Positions 20,737 to 31,151 of a stretch of DNA of 64,000 nt are shown piece by piece (positions within the stretch are counted from its first letter, which is position 1; each line of letters begins with the position of its first letter). Both the position numbers and the translations under genes were made by a program. The notes under the pieces are model-generated. The model was given only the letters and a program-made list of their open reading frames with translations. It was not told the origin of the DNA and did not search any database. The stretch covers positions 46,997,142-47,061,141 of the forward strand of contig NC_030677.2 in NCBI RefSeq assembly GCF_000004195.4. Direction: 5' to 3'. The DNA comes from Xenopus tropicalis. Its lineage: Eukaryota; Chordata; Amphibia; Anura; Pipidae.

Positions 20737-21339
20737 TACCGTATTTTCCGGTGTATAAGACGACTGGGTGTATAAGACGACCCCCAACTTTTCCAGTTAA
20801 AATATAGTGTTTGGAATATACTCGCTGTATAAGACTACCCCTCTTCCAACGCACACCAAAGGCCAGGCGACTGGCTGGTTGTTGTATACAACTGCTTTGA
20901 TTGGTTAGAGTAGTCACACAGGACAAGTTACCCTTTAGCAATGTACATAGTCTGAAAGTCAGCGCAGCGGACTTTCTCCAGCACCCCCCCAGCTACTTCC
21001 TCCAGCTTCCCCCCCCTCCCCCCCAGCAACTTCCTCCGGCTCCCCTCAGCTTCCCCCATCCAAGCTACCTCCTGCGGCTCCCCCGCCAGCGACCTCCTTC
21101 GTCTGCGTCTTCCTTATTGTGCCGGCCACACCACACAGGTTGCGCCCCGTGCGTGCGTGCGTACGTACACACGGGGCACAACCAATCAAATTCTCAGCTG
21201 GCTACCAATGACGGTGGCCCTGGCCCTGGCCGGACATATGAGGAAGCAAGCTGCAGTACCCGGTGTATAAGACGACCCCTGACTTTGGCAGAGATATTTT
21301 GGGGTAAAAAAGTCGTCTTATATGCCGGAAAATACGGTA
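20737..21339. mobile_element. TA-flanked MITE with TACCGTATTTTCCGG ends
   Basis: Left end TACCGTATTTTCCGGTGTAT and right end ATGCCGGAAAATACGGTA are inverted repeats, each followed inwards by TATAAGACGAC variants. A TA at each border fits a Tc1/mariner-type target. The middle (20980-21180) is C-rich and contains CGTGCGTGCGTACGTAC. A 170-codon proline-rich open frame results from that composition. Confidence 0.85.
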
Positions 21340-21439
21340 CTGATCATTTAAAGTCATTTTGGCATTTCACTGCCAATAGATTTACCACATTAATGCCACC
21401 TAGAACGCTATAGTTATTCTGCAGAAAGCTTTACCATAC

Positions 21440-21802
21440 CTGAATAAAGAGCCCTAGAAGCTTTCTCTGACTGCAGCTGCCATTTTATCTTAGTGTTCAT
21501 AGCTTCCTGTTTGCAGTCTAGCCATTATAGCTCAGATCACATATTCCTAAGGGAGGGGGGAGTGAGTTTTATGAATCAATTGGGGAGGGGAGAAAGGAGA
21601 GAACTGCACAGACTCTGGCCCTGGGGATTTTTCTGAGAGAGGAAGTCTGATACCCTAAGAACATGTTTACAAAAAAGGAAACAAGAAATCCTGTGTTTCT
21701 TTTAGAGAACTCATTGCAGCTTTACTGTGAGTGCTTATGTCTGTATTTACATAGACCTTTCTGATAAAGCTTACTTAGTTTTTACCTTTCCTTCTCCTTT
21801 AA
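21440..21802. mobile_element. T2-type MITE, left end lost
   Basis: Ends CTTTCCTTCTCCTTTAA and shares GGGGGGAGTGAGTTTTATGA and ATAGACCTTTCTGATAAAGC with the copy at 51200-51532. The left end does not carry TTAAAGG. Confidence 0.8.
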
Positions 21803-21894
21803 TAAATGACTAGACATTTAGTTCACAAAATGTGAAAAGCACAAAAATAAGAATGTTGATATATTTGTTTTTTTTTGGGAACCCATAAACTAGT

Positions 21895-22022
21895 GACTAG
21901 TTATGAGGGATTTTTTTAACCAGGCATGGATTCGCTGTGAAATTCCACATTTTGCCATTGCCAGAATTTTTTTCGTAAAACTGTTGCAAAGGATTGCTGT
22001 GACAAAAATTCACCAAGTGACA
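21895..22022. mobile_element. Partial TAGTGATGAGC-family hAT MITE
   Basis: TAGTTATGAGG followed by CCAGGCATGGATTCGCTG and CATTTTGCCATTG matches the family in the reverse orientation of 11072-11359. The right terminus is not clear. Confidence 0.6.
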
Positions 22023-22991
22023 AAGAAGTTTACAGAAGTTACAGACTAATGAAGAATATTACATTGCGAAATGCAAATTGTTATTAGTGCACATTTTTAT
22101 TATATTTTCCCCTATAAATACAATATATGTATATATATATATCTTTGTAAACTGATTGAGACAAGAGCAATGGGTCCTTGTAAAAGTTTATAAACAAGCT
22201 GTCAACAGTGTAAAACTTTGGCTATGAAGCATTCAATGTACTGTACGGCACGTGAACTTTGAATATGATGTATATGCCAGGCTGCAGCATAAGAGTAGAA
22301 GCATGTAATGCCTGTTTCACACTTTATTAAGTAGGAAAGCTTGTATGTTGACCTTCAGCAACCTTCAATAAATTGGGCCTATATACTTTTTGATGTGTCC
22401 TTCAATCTGATTGCAAAGCTTTTAATGCATACATGAAAATCTAAACATTATAATAAATGACCACTTCATCATGCCTTGAAAGTGAGAGAGATTGAATCTT
22501 TCACAGGGAGCAGCTTCAGATAATGCACCTAAAGCAATATTAATTGCCATTCTTATGCAAAGTGGCATATCAAATTAATAACTGATGAGCCTTCTTTGTG
22601 CATTTGCTCCTAACCTCAGAATATTTCGGGGGGAAGAATGGGCATCCAATGAATATTTAACGTCCTCTGAAGCCTTGTGGTTACCCTGGTCAAACATTTA
22701 TTCCCCTTGCTCAGCAAAACCTCATTAGTGTTACAGTCAACTGAAACTAAAAGGCTTTTTCTTTTTTGTTACCGAAATGTACATTTTCCAATTTGCTCTG
22801 CAGTTTATAGAGCAAACGGGATATTTTACATCACACACACAACGGTCTTGTTTATTTTTAATATAAAATATTTACATACCATGAATTTAAAACTGGGATT
22901 CAGTATAGATATAATATTTACAGGTAATACAATTCTTGAAACTTTTTTTTTAGAAACATATTACAGGAATAGTATCAGAAGAGATGACTAG
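22023..22991. other. Single-copy DNA
   Basis: No repeat recognised apart from a short (TA)n run near 22130. No coding sequence recognised. Confidence 0.35.
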
Positions 22992-23085
22992 GGGGCACAT
23001 TTACTAATCCACAAACGTCCGAAAGCGTCCGAATGCGTTTTTTTCGAAATGATCAGTATTTTTGTGATTTTTTTCTTCGCCTCTG
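22992..23085. mobile_element. Left-end fragment of GGGGCACATTTACTAA MITE
   Basis: GGGGCACATTTACTAATCC, then GTCCGAATGCGTTTTTTTCG and AATGATCAGTATTTTTG, match the left end of the element at 18823. The remainder is absent. Confidence 0.8.
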
Positions 23086-23439
23086 ACTGTTCTGGTTGTT
23101 ACATATGAGTGAGGGGCATAAAGTGCATTACGGGATTTTAGTCCCTTTTAAACAAAACGAGTGATGCAGTGGTGGAACCAAAAGTTACGTTTTGCACAGA
23201 TTTTCCCAGTTAAGTAAATACACTTAATTGGTGGTAATGTAGGGGTTATTCTGTGAACATGAGGAACAAATTATTATAAGGAAACATTGCCTCAATTATG
23301 CCACTGACTAAAATAAAATGTTGTGATGATCATACTTATTGGCGTACTCAGAAGAAACCCTGGCAGTAATATGGTGTTTTCTTTTAGTCCTATGAGGGTA
23401 TTACTAACAAGTCTAACTAAAGAAGTAGGGCAGAAATGT
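23086..23439. other. Nothing recognised
   Basis: No feature beyond a few short open frames. Confidence 0.35.
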
Positions 23440-24000
23440 TGTACATTATGTTTTGGGTTTCTGTACCAGCCCAAGGCAACTGCAGCCCTTTAGCAGGGAA
23501 GATCTGTGCCCCCAAAGATGCCCCAGTAGCTCCCCATCTTCTTTTCTGCTGATGCACTGCACATGCTCTGTGCTGCTGTCACTTACTGAGCTTAGGGACC
23601 CACTCACACTATACTGTATATATAGAACATAAATGTAACAGTATAAGGCTGATTAGTAATTCATTCAGATTCACATTGCATGACAGATCTGAAACCAGTG
23701 CAATTAGCATGAAAATGTAATAATCAGACCTGTAACATCAGTTTATATGACAGAAAAACCTAATTTCTGCTTGATAATTTGCAACGACCCCTAAGCTCAG
23801 CATCCCAACCGCTGCTCAGAGCCCACTGAGCATGTGCAGTGTCACTGACAGTTCTAACCAAGAATCCAAGATGAGGAACTCCTGTGCACAACTTTAAAGA
23901 CCTATATCAGGACTGTCCAACTGGCAGCCCACGGGCCGCCCTCTGTGTGGCCCCCCACCTGTCTGGCTGCTTTGATGGTACCTTTGTGGAAGCTTTAAAT

Positions 24001-24365
24001 CAGGGGTCTCAAACTCGCGGCCCGCGGGCCATTTGCGGCCCTCGGTACAATATTTTGTGGCCCGCACCAACGCCGAATGAATGGATTGCGATTTTTATTG
24101 CGATTCAAGGGATAATGCAAGGCACGGCGGGCGGGAGCTGCTGATTGCGGAAATGACGTTATGCCATCATAACAGTTATTATGGGAAGACGTAAGGAGCT
24201 AATTGTGCACACAGAACGTCTTCCCATAATAACTGTTATGATGGCATAACGTCATTTCCGCAATCAGCAGCTACCGACTTTTTTTTGTGAAATCCCTTAT
24301 GCGGCCCAGCCTCATCCTGACTTTGCCTCCTGCGGCCCCCAGGTAAATTGAGTTTGAGCCCCCTG
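24001..24365. mobile_element. Nested hAT MITE, perfect 8-bp duplication CTTTAAAT
   Basis: Ends CAGGGGTCTCAAACTC and GAGTTTGAGCCCCCTG; CTTTAAAT flanks both sides (23993-24000 and 24366-24373). The element includes CGCGGCCCGCGGGCC near its left end and a perfect long inverted repeat at 24136-24272. Confidence 0.95.
24136..24272. repeat. Perfect inverted repeat, 57-bp arms, 23-bp spacer
   Basis: Arms 24136-24192 and 24216-24272 are exact reverse complements. Each arm contains TGACGTTATGCCATCATAAC or its complement. It lies inside the nested hAT MITE. Confidence 0.97.
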
Positions 24366-24617
24366 CTTTAAATGGTATCAGTACTGAGATGAAATGGCCC
24401 CTGCATGGCTTTCACCTCAAATTCAGCCTGTAATCCGCCTGTATTGTTTAAATATGTAATCTCCTGTACTGTTCACACTTTTTAATCCCTGCATTGTTCA
24501 CCCCCTGCAGTGTTCACACCTCAGGCTCAGGCTCTAATCACCCACATTGTTCCCCTGTTCACACCTCAGGAGCAGAGCCAGCATTGTGTCAGTGTATGCT
24601 GTCTGTGTGTGCCATAC

Positions 24618-25257
24618 ACACAGGCAGCATAGGGCAGAGAGAGTATGGCACACATAGGCAGGGTAGGGCAGGAAAGGTATGGCACACACAGGCAGGGTAG
24701 GGCAGGTAGAGTATGGCACACATAGGCAGGGTAGGGCAGGCAGAGTATGGCACACACAGGCAGGGTAGGGAAGGCAGAGTATGGCACACACAGGCAGGGT
24801 AGGGAAAGCAGAGTATGGCACACATAGGCAGGGTAGGGCAGGCAGAGTATGTCACACACAGGCAGGGTAGGAAAGGCAGAGTATGGCACACACAGGCAGG
24901 GTAGGGAAGGCAGAGCATGGCACACACAGGCAGGGTAGGGCAGGCAGAGTATGGCACACACAGGCAGGGTAGGACAGGCAGAGTATAGCACACACAGGCA
25001 GGGTAGGGCAGGCAGAGTATGGCACACACAGGCAGGGTAAGGCAAGCAGAGTATGTGCCATACTCTGCCTGCTCTATACTGCCTGTATGTCCCATGCTCT
25101 GCCTGCCCTATGTTGCCTGTGTGTGCTATACTCTGCCTGCCCTACCCTGCCTGTGTGTGCCATACTCTGCCTGCCCTACCCTGCCTGTGTGTGCCATACT
25201 CTTCCTGCCCTACCCTGCCTATGTGTGCCATACTCTCTCTGCCCTATGCTGCCTGTG
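24618..25257. repeat. 34-bp minisatellite, two arrays head to head
   Basis: About 13 units of a 34-bp repeat (GGCACACACAGGCAGGGTAG...) run from 24618 to about 25054, then about 6 units run in the opposite orientation to 25257. The outermost 56 bp of the two arrays mirror each other exactly, including rare variants (AGAGAGAGTATGG; GGGCAGGAA). Open frames up to 168 codons follow from the repeat and are not coding. Confidence 0.95.
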
Positions 25258-25767
25258 GGAGGTGAACCTGGCAGGAGTTTGTCCTGAGAGTTTGTTAGCA
25301 TTTGAAAATAGTCATTATATGGTCCCTAAGGTGTGTAATTATATGCTGGGGGTTGCTGTGCAATCCACAGGGGAAGAGAAGGCATAGGGATTTAAGGTTG
25401 TGTCTTAATATGACATAATATAATTCTTTCACATGTGAATGAAGGGTGATATCCCAACTATTGGGGGTTTTGCTGCACTACCACCATTCATGTGGGTATA
25501 GTCTTAAAAGCTCTTGTGATAACATGGGTGTGGTTTTTAAGTGGGTGTGGTTTAAAAAGGGGGAGTGGTCAAACTGGTTTCCATTATCGGTCCTCTACCG
25601 CGTTGGCCAGAAAAATTCCGGCCCTCGGTACCACAGAAGTTGGACAGCACTGACCTATATCATTACTATTATAGAGATGCTAAAACTTTAAGCCAGTGCA
25701 GTCAGTTTAGTATATAAAATATATAATTTCTAGCCATATTCATTTTTAGGATTTAGTTTTCCTTTAA

Positions 25768-26811
25768 AGTATAATGCAATGCAATTTTTAATTCTTATGG
25801 AACTGTTGCTACTCCGTGGTCATTGTTAGGTAGATAATTACTGGTGTACCCTTCCACTCTATTTTTAAATGTTTTCATTTACAGAAGGAGTCCATTATAA
25901 AAATGTATTATGTGTACACTGGTAATCTAATAATCTATACAAGGACTAAACATGGAGTAGTTTCAGTTTCTCTATTTTTTTTTGATAGATATCAAAAACC
26001 ATATCTTTTTTATAATTAAACATTACAGAATAGGCAAACATAATTGAATTCATGTTGTTAAAATGGGTATACTGCCCCTTTAAAATAACACACCATACAT
26101 ACATACATAAATAATGTATGTACAAAATAATACACCATACACCATACCATTCTCACCATACAAGCTTGTGGCATAATGGAAAATGTTGTATAAATGTATT
26201 GTACAAAGATAAAAAATAAAGAGCTAGTAAATAACCTTATATAAAAACTGTATACAAAGAAGCTGTGGCAGCACTTCATATAAAAGAAGAGGTGATTGAT
26301 TAATGCACATTCCACAGCCCCATTGTTTTATTAGTCATTCATTCTGTGTCCTTGGATACATCCTAAAAATCATCATGATGGAAAATTGCCAAGCCACTGC
26401 ACCACATCAAGGTAAACCCAATATGATACAACCTCACTGCTTCATTGCATGTTTTGGGGAAAGCATCTCCTGACAAAAGAATTGGTATCACAGGCTGATC
26501 TTCCTTTGCTGTATCTTTTATAGGGAAGACATCTCAAAGACCACCCTCCTTCTCTAAAGGCATAAGGTCACTAGGAATGGGTGTGAGGGTGCTACAAACC
26601 CACGGAAGGGTCAGTCTATGAAACCAGTCCTTTGGTCAGAAGGCACTTTTCCTAAGAAATGCAACCAATCAGATAGATGGTAGCCTATGACAAATATAAC
26701 AAGAGGTAAATAAACTACATGGCAAGTATATGGACACAGGAACATTGATGTTGGTATATATAGTTTATGTATGTGAGTGTATAGATAGGTCAGTATAGGT
26801 TGTGTGTGCTG
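25768..26811. other. Nothing recognised
   Basis: A run of CATA repeats lies at about 26090-26110. Otherwise there are no identifiable features. Confidence 0.35.
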
Positions 26812-26876
26812 GGTTTACTTGGAAGGGTTGAACTTGATGGACTCTGGTATTTTTTCAACCCTATGTAACTATGTAA
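26812..26876. repeat. Interspersed repeat end (second copy)
   Basis: GGAAGGGTTGAACTTGATGG, a T-run and TAACTATGTAAC match 1991-2053. Confidence 0.6.
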
Positions 26877-27704
26877 CCCTAAATATTGTTGCTGAACATT
26901 TCATTTCGAACCATAGACATTATTATGGAGTTGGTATCCTCTTTACTATTACTTCAACATCCACTCTTCTGGAAAGGCTTTCCACTAGATTTGGATTTGT
27001 AGCTGAACGACCATGTTTTTCACAATGTATGCATTTGTACAGAATGATTTACTAATAAAACATAGGGACAGGGACACTTTTTTGTATATTTTACTGCAAC
27101 AGATGTACTTAACTTTATTTCCCCAGACTGACCTCAAATACAATTTGCATTTTAGAGCACTTTAGTTTATTTTTTTTCTTTTGTTTAGAAAACGTCTTTG
27201 TCTAGTTTTCTCATATTGTTTTCTAAAGCACTTCTTCTTTTCTTTTTTATTAAAGCCAACAGCAAATAGGAAATGGCCAAAAACATGACCTACAGGCAAA
27301 AGAGTTGCTAATTTGAATGCAGCTGGGTATGTTGAAAAGACAGCAGTAGCTGCACCCTGTCATATGCCAAGAGTAGGATTCACTGAAAACCTGGACTTGA
27401 GAATAACAGAACAAATATGTCTGATAGAAGGGAGCAGAGAGGTTGCCTCTTATTTTCTCACTAAAAATTCTCCTGCCATTGCTGTAGATTCTACAGGTTT
27501 CCCTTTGCAACACACAACATGGAAATAGCAAATGATCCCTCTGTTAAAAGGGTTAAATGTGGCAAAACAAACACAAATTCACATTTGTGGCATATCCCTA
27601 TGTGTCAGTATTGCTGTAAATATGCCGGATTGTTGTAAATGTGCAATTATTGCCGCATATTGCGCAAGATCACATGGTCCCAACTGCTCATGTATAGCAT
27701 TGCG

Positions 27705-27798
27705 TTTATAAGGGAGGTACTGAGAGCAGCTTTGGTTTTCTGAGAAAGATCCATCTGTGGGCCAAGATAGCAATGAACCTTCCATGAGCGTGAGTAAG
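27705..27798 (+). promoter_or_regulatory. Possible core promoter and first exon end
   Basis: TTTATAAGG (27705-27713) is followed about 85 bp later by GTGAGTAAG (27790-27798), a good match to a splice donor. The arrangement could be a TATA promoter with a short first exon, but such matches arise by chance and no downstream exon was found. Confidence 0.15.
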
Positions 27799-27925
27799 TG
27801 TGCAGTCTTTAGATTATTATTCCACTTGACTGTAATGGGTTTGAATTATTAGTTCATTTGTGTGTTTGCTTCTACCCCATCTCTTATTTAGGGAGATTGA
27901 GTGTTTAATCAGATAAGCTGAGCAT

Positions 27926-27984
27926 TATAAAGCCACGTGCCACACTCTTCTGCTTCACTTTATCAACAAATTATAAAGGTAGGT
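27926..27984 (+). promoter_or_regulatory. Possible TATA promoter with E-box and splice donor
   Basis: TATAAA (27926-27931) is directly followed by CACGTG (27934-27939), a pyrimidine-rich CACTCTTCTGCTTCAC and, at 27979, GTAGGTAA after AAAG. The order fits a TATA box, start region and first-exon donor. No downstream coding exon could be linked. Confidence 0.2.
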
Positions 27985-28464
27985 AATCAGTTCTAACTAA
28001 GCAAGTCAGAGGCTTGCAGAATCCATTTTTAATAAATACACACAATTACATTTGCATTTCCTATGCCTGAGTTTTATTTTTTTAATCAATATTTGCCACT
28101 ATATTGCATTCTCATAAAAATATACTGTATACTACAATGCAAAACATGCTGTAATATGAATATGAAACATCCTCCCATGGTTTCTGGATGCCAGCAGAGC
28201 TAAGTCTTTAATGAGAAATGCCACTAGGTTGTGCTGTGCCTATAGAAAATGCAGTTCGGAAAATAAATACACGCATGCATTTAACTATTATGTGTCACTT
28301 AGAGTAATAACACCACTGCATAATCAACATGTTTTCTTCATTTCTTTTCATTTAAACTTTCACAATGTTGCAAAGACATTATTTTCCCATAGTGTACTCC
28401 TAAGGTGTTCATACATCATGCTTAAATAATAACACGACATGCATATTTTTGCAGCATCTTTACT

Positions 28465-28555
28465 GGGCTGAATGAAGCCATCTATTAGTTGTGCAACGGC
28501 TTCATTAAAGCCCTGAGCCCAAAAGGATATGCGCAGAACTGGGATGCTCACATTT
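28465..28555 (-). other. Candidate coding exon, unidentified
   Basis: On the minus strand a pyrimidine-rich ATTTTTCAGTATTTCAG (about 28578-28562) precedes an open frame reading IPVLRISFWAQGFNEAVAQ and then IDGFIQPS. A GTAAAG at about 28466-28461 could serve as donor. I recognise no protein family. The frame also runs on to 28360 without a stop, so it may be chance or conserved non-coding sequence. Confidence 0.15.
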
Positions 28556-28686
28556 CCCTGAAATACTGAAAAATATTTTTTAATGTTGAAATTTAAGAAC
28601 CATTATACTATCAAATGTATGATGTGCCGTTAGCATTTTAGAACATTATTTCAGAACATGCAGCGGGCTCACCTTCAACTTACCAA

Positions 28687-28990
28687 CAGGTATGGGATCC
28701 CTTATCTGGAAACCTGTTATCCAGAAAGTTCAGAATTACGGAAAGGCCATCTCACATAGACTCCATTATAAGCAAATAATTTCTCTGTAATAATAAAACA
28801 GTACCTTTCCTGAGTACTTGATCCCAACTCAGATACAAATCCTTATTGGAGGCAAAACAAACCTATTGGGTTTATTCAATATTGAAATTATTTTTAGTAC
28901 ACTTAAGTTATGGAGATCCAAATTAAGGAAAGATCCCTTTTCCGGAAAACCCCAGGTCCCGAGCATTCTGGATAACAGGTCCCATAGCTG
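28687..28990 (+). mobile_element. CAGGTATGGGA MITE, complete
   Basis: Begins CAGGTATGGGATCCCTTATC and ends GATAACAGGTCCCATAGCTG; TA follows on the right. Inner blocks TTATCCAGAAAGTTCAGAAT and CCGGAAAACCCCAGGTCC form a second inverted pair. Confidence 0.9.
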
Positions 28991-29348
28991 TATACTGTGT
29001 GTTACCTGACAAAAAAAAGTCTAATAAACATTTTTTGTATCTGTGCCTATTTTACAACTATCATTTTGCTGAAAAAAATGTTTTTCAGTTCACAACAGCT
29101 AGAGGGCTGCACATATCTTTTTTCTTTCAAAAATACACTTTATATTAGAATGAACAATACATCCTGAGGAACATCTTAACTTTGGATTTTCTTCTCTTTT
29201 GCGCTCTAACTTTGCCAAAAATGTTAAGCAGATATGGACTAGTAAAAGATAAAATGACATGATTCCCAAGATTTTGGAATGTATGAACTAGAATTCTTGC
29301 TTCTTCATTCCCAGACAGGCTAGTTCTGTATATCATAGAACTGCAGAC
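28991..29348. other. Nothing recognised
   Basis: No terminal repeats, tandem repeats or coding sequence. Confidence 0.35.
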
Positions 29349-29500
29349 TAGTGATAAGATGATGGATTCGCTGCGAAATTCTGCATTTTGCCACTGGCAC
29401 ATTTTTTCAAGAAACTGCAGTAACTGCAGAGTGAGCTAATATTTCTGCAGTTTTGAGAATTTTTTTGGTGAAGTGAACGGGACTGATTCGCTCATCACTA
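29349..29500. mobile_element. TAGTGATGAGC-family hAT MITE, short copy
   Basis: Starts TAGTGATAAGATGATGGATT and ends GACTGATTCGCTCATCACTA. The flanking octamers no longer match well. Confidence 0.75.
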
Positions 29501-29974
29501 CTGATACTACTACATAGAGCCGTGGAGGAGGGGAAGCATTTCCAAGCTGATCCCCAGACAGGAGCCTATAGGTTTGTTTAAGTTTGGGGGGGAGCTATGG
29601 GGGGGTGGAGTGGACTTTATCTTAGTGTGAGGTCAGTATCAAGTTGCCCAACCCACCCTTCATAGTTGTGGAGAGGGTTCTTTGTGTTAGTTGTTTCTGT
29701 TAAGTTGTCACTTATGTGTCCTCTGATGGCTGGAGAACACTAGCTGTTTGTCATTTAGTTGCGGGGAGTCAGGATTTGGCTATGATCAGGATATGGCTAT
29801 TTATTGTAGTTCTTACAGCTGGTAGGTTAAACCTTGCCAGGGGGAATTAGTTGTGGAAGAAGTATATAAGTATATCTTATAGGTATATCTTAGTGTAATG
29901 GTTTAACCCCTAAGGTGGGTGCCCATTCTTTTGGATGGAGTCCGGGTAAACTAATCACTAAAGTGATCTAGCAG
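29501..29974. other. Repeat-like, LTR-like sequence, unclassified
   Basis: GT-rich sequence with G-runs (GGGGGGGAGCTATGGGGGGG) unlike its neighbours. It looks like LTR DNA, but I see no TG...CA borders or polyadenylation signal. Confidence 0.25.
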
Positions 29975-29982
29975 TTTTTTAG

Positions 29983-30119
29983 TAGTGATGAGTAGTGATG
30001 AGTGAAATGTGGGTTTTTGATGCAGCCGTGCCTTTTTTTCAGACTGAAATTTTGCATAAGGTGAAATGCAAAATTTCGTTGTGAATCTAAGCCTGCTGAA
30101 AAAAATTCGCTCATCACTA
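29983..30119. mobile_element. TAGTGATGAG-family hAT MITE, short copy
   Basis: Starts TAGTGATGAGTAGTGATGAG (the terminal 11 bp is doubled) and ends TTCGCTCATCACTA. Flanking octamers TTTTTTAG and TTCTTTAG match at 7 of 8. Confidence 0.85.
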
Positions 30120-30127
30120 TTCTTTAG

Positions 30128-30820
30128 CAAATGACTAGGCATATCCTCTGAGCTAGGAGATTTGCAGTTAGAGAATGTTGCTTCAAGTTATGGAAGGGCA
30201 GACTGACAGACATGTGTTTCTATAGCATTGTATTTGATGTTTTTTTTCATTGATACTGTGGCCAGTATCATTACTACATGATACTGTCCCACATTTTATA
30301 GAGTGAGCGTGTGGTGGGTGATGCTTCTGTCATCAAGAAGTTTATATTTGTAGAGGTTTTAGAAACAAATTGGGATTTATTTACATATAAAAGTATATTT
30401 TTTTCTATAAGCAGCTTTGCTTGTATGTGCATCATTGTGCATTCAAACAACAAAGTAATAGAGCAGTAATAAAGCATGTGGTGATAATAAAAGAACATAA
30501 AGAAAATATATACATTATTTCAATATCTTTGAGGATCTACTTGGCTATGTTTCCAAGGCCAGCATTTGAGGAGCCTGCATCTGTGTGTTATACAGAGACT
30601 AGGGATTTTGCGATCCTAGCTTAAACAAACCCAAGTGCTTCTCTGTGCTTCTCCTACTAATCATCCAACCAGTTTTTCTTGCCTGCCATCTTTGTTGACA
30701 TCCAGCCTCCCTGCCTAAACCTCAGAACCAAACCTAGACTTTCTTTAACCTCGAAATTTCTGCACTCTACAGTTTCCGGCATATATCTAAAAATAAAAAA
30801 AGAAATTCAGCTCTCCACAT
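30128..30820. other. Single-copy DNA
   Basis: No repeats or coding sequence recognised. Confidence 0.35.
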
Positions 30821-31151
30821 TAGTGATGAGCAAACTGCCCCATTTGCTTGACCAAAAAATATGCAAAAGTTTTTTTCTTGTGCCAAATGCTTTCTAGTCA
30901 TTGGGGATTTTTTTCTTGTGCAAAATGCGTTGCAGCCAATGGGCATTTTTCTTGCACCAAAAATGCAGTGAAGTCAATAGACATTTTATTTTGTGTTTTT
31001 TCTTGGACAATTGTGTTGGAGTTAATGGGCATTTTGCTCAAAAAAATTTTACCAACAAAACAAAATGCATGGCAAAATTCTAGCGCGCATTTGCAGCTCA
31101 CTAAAACATATATTTTGATGCACAACAGGCTAAAAAATGAGCTCATCCCTG
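30821..31151. mobile_element. TAGTGATGAGC hAT MITE with internal repeats
   Basis: Starts TAGTGATGAGCAAACTG and ends GAGCTCATCCCTG; flanks CTCCACAT and CTCCATAG are partly alike. Inside, several imperfect copies of a unit containing AATGGGCATTTTT/AATAGACATTTTA follow each other. Confidence 0.75.

Larger units (their letters stand above)
23908..25652. mobile_element. hAT element, perfect 8-bp duplication ACCTATAT, itself interrupted
   Basis: Ends CAGGACTGTCCAACT and AGTTGGACAGCACTG; ACCTATAT flanks both sides (23900-23907 and 25653-25660). It contains a second hAT (24001-24365) and mirrored 34-bp minisatellites (24618-25257). A 3' fragment of the same family lies at 33453-33565. Confidence 0.92.
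23440..25767. mobile_element. TTAA-type repeat interrupted by a hAT element
   Basis: The right part 25661-25767 ends GGATTTAGTTTTCCTTTAA, a TTAA-type (T2-like) terminus. The left part (about 23440-23899) reads up to the hAT insertion, whose 8-bp duplication joins the two parts. I recognise both parts as belonging to one common frog repeat, but the left boundary is a guess. Confidence 0.55.
26877..28686. other. Single-copy DNA with two promoter-like sites
   Basis: No repeat family recognised over about 1.8 kb. Candidate core promoter elements at 27705 and 27926 and a candidate minus-strand exon at 28465-28555 are listed separately. Confidence 0.4.

Noticed and set aside
21138..21180. CpG island promoter
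   Set aside because: The GC-rich stretch is confined to the inside of a MITE with clear ends.
20901..21413. 170-codon proline/serine-rich plus-strand frame
   Set aside because: It lies in the C-rich middle and right end of a TA-flanked MITE; composition alone keeps it open.
24618..25257. CRISPR-like array of regularly spaced repeats
   Set aside because: Units are contiguous 34-bp tandem repeats without unique spacers, in a eukaryotic transposon. The same applies to the 52-bp array at 19040.
24534..25387. Several cysteine/proline-rich open frames up to 168 codons on both strands
   Set aside because: They are translations of the 34-bp minisatellite. The unit is not a multiple of three and all frames give similar peptides.
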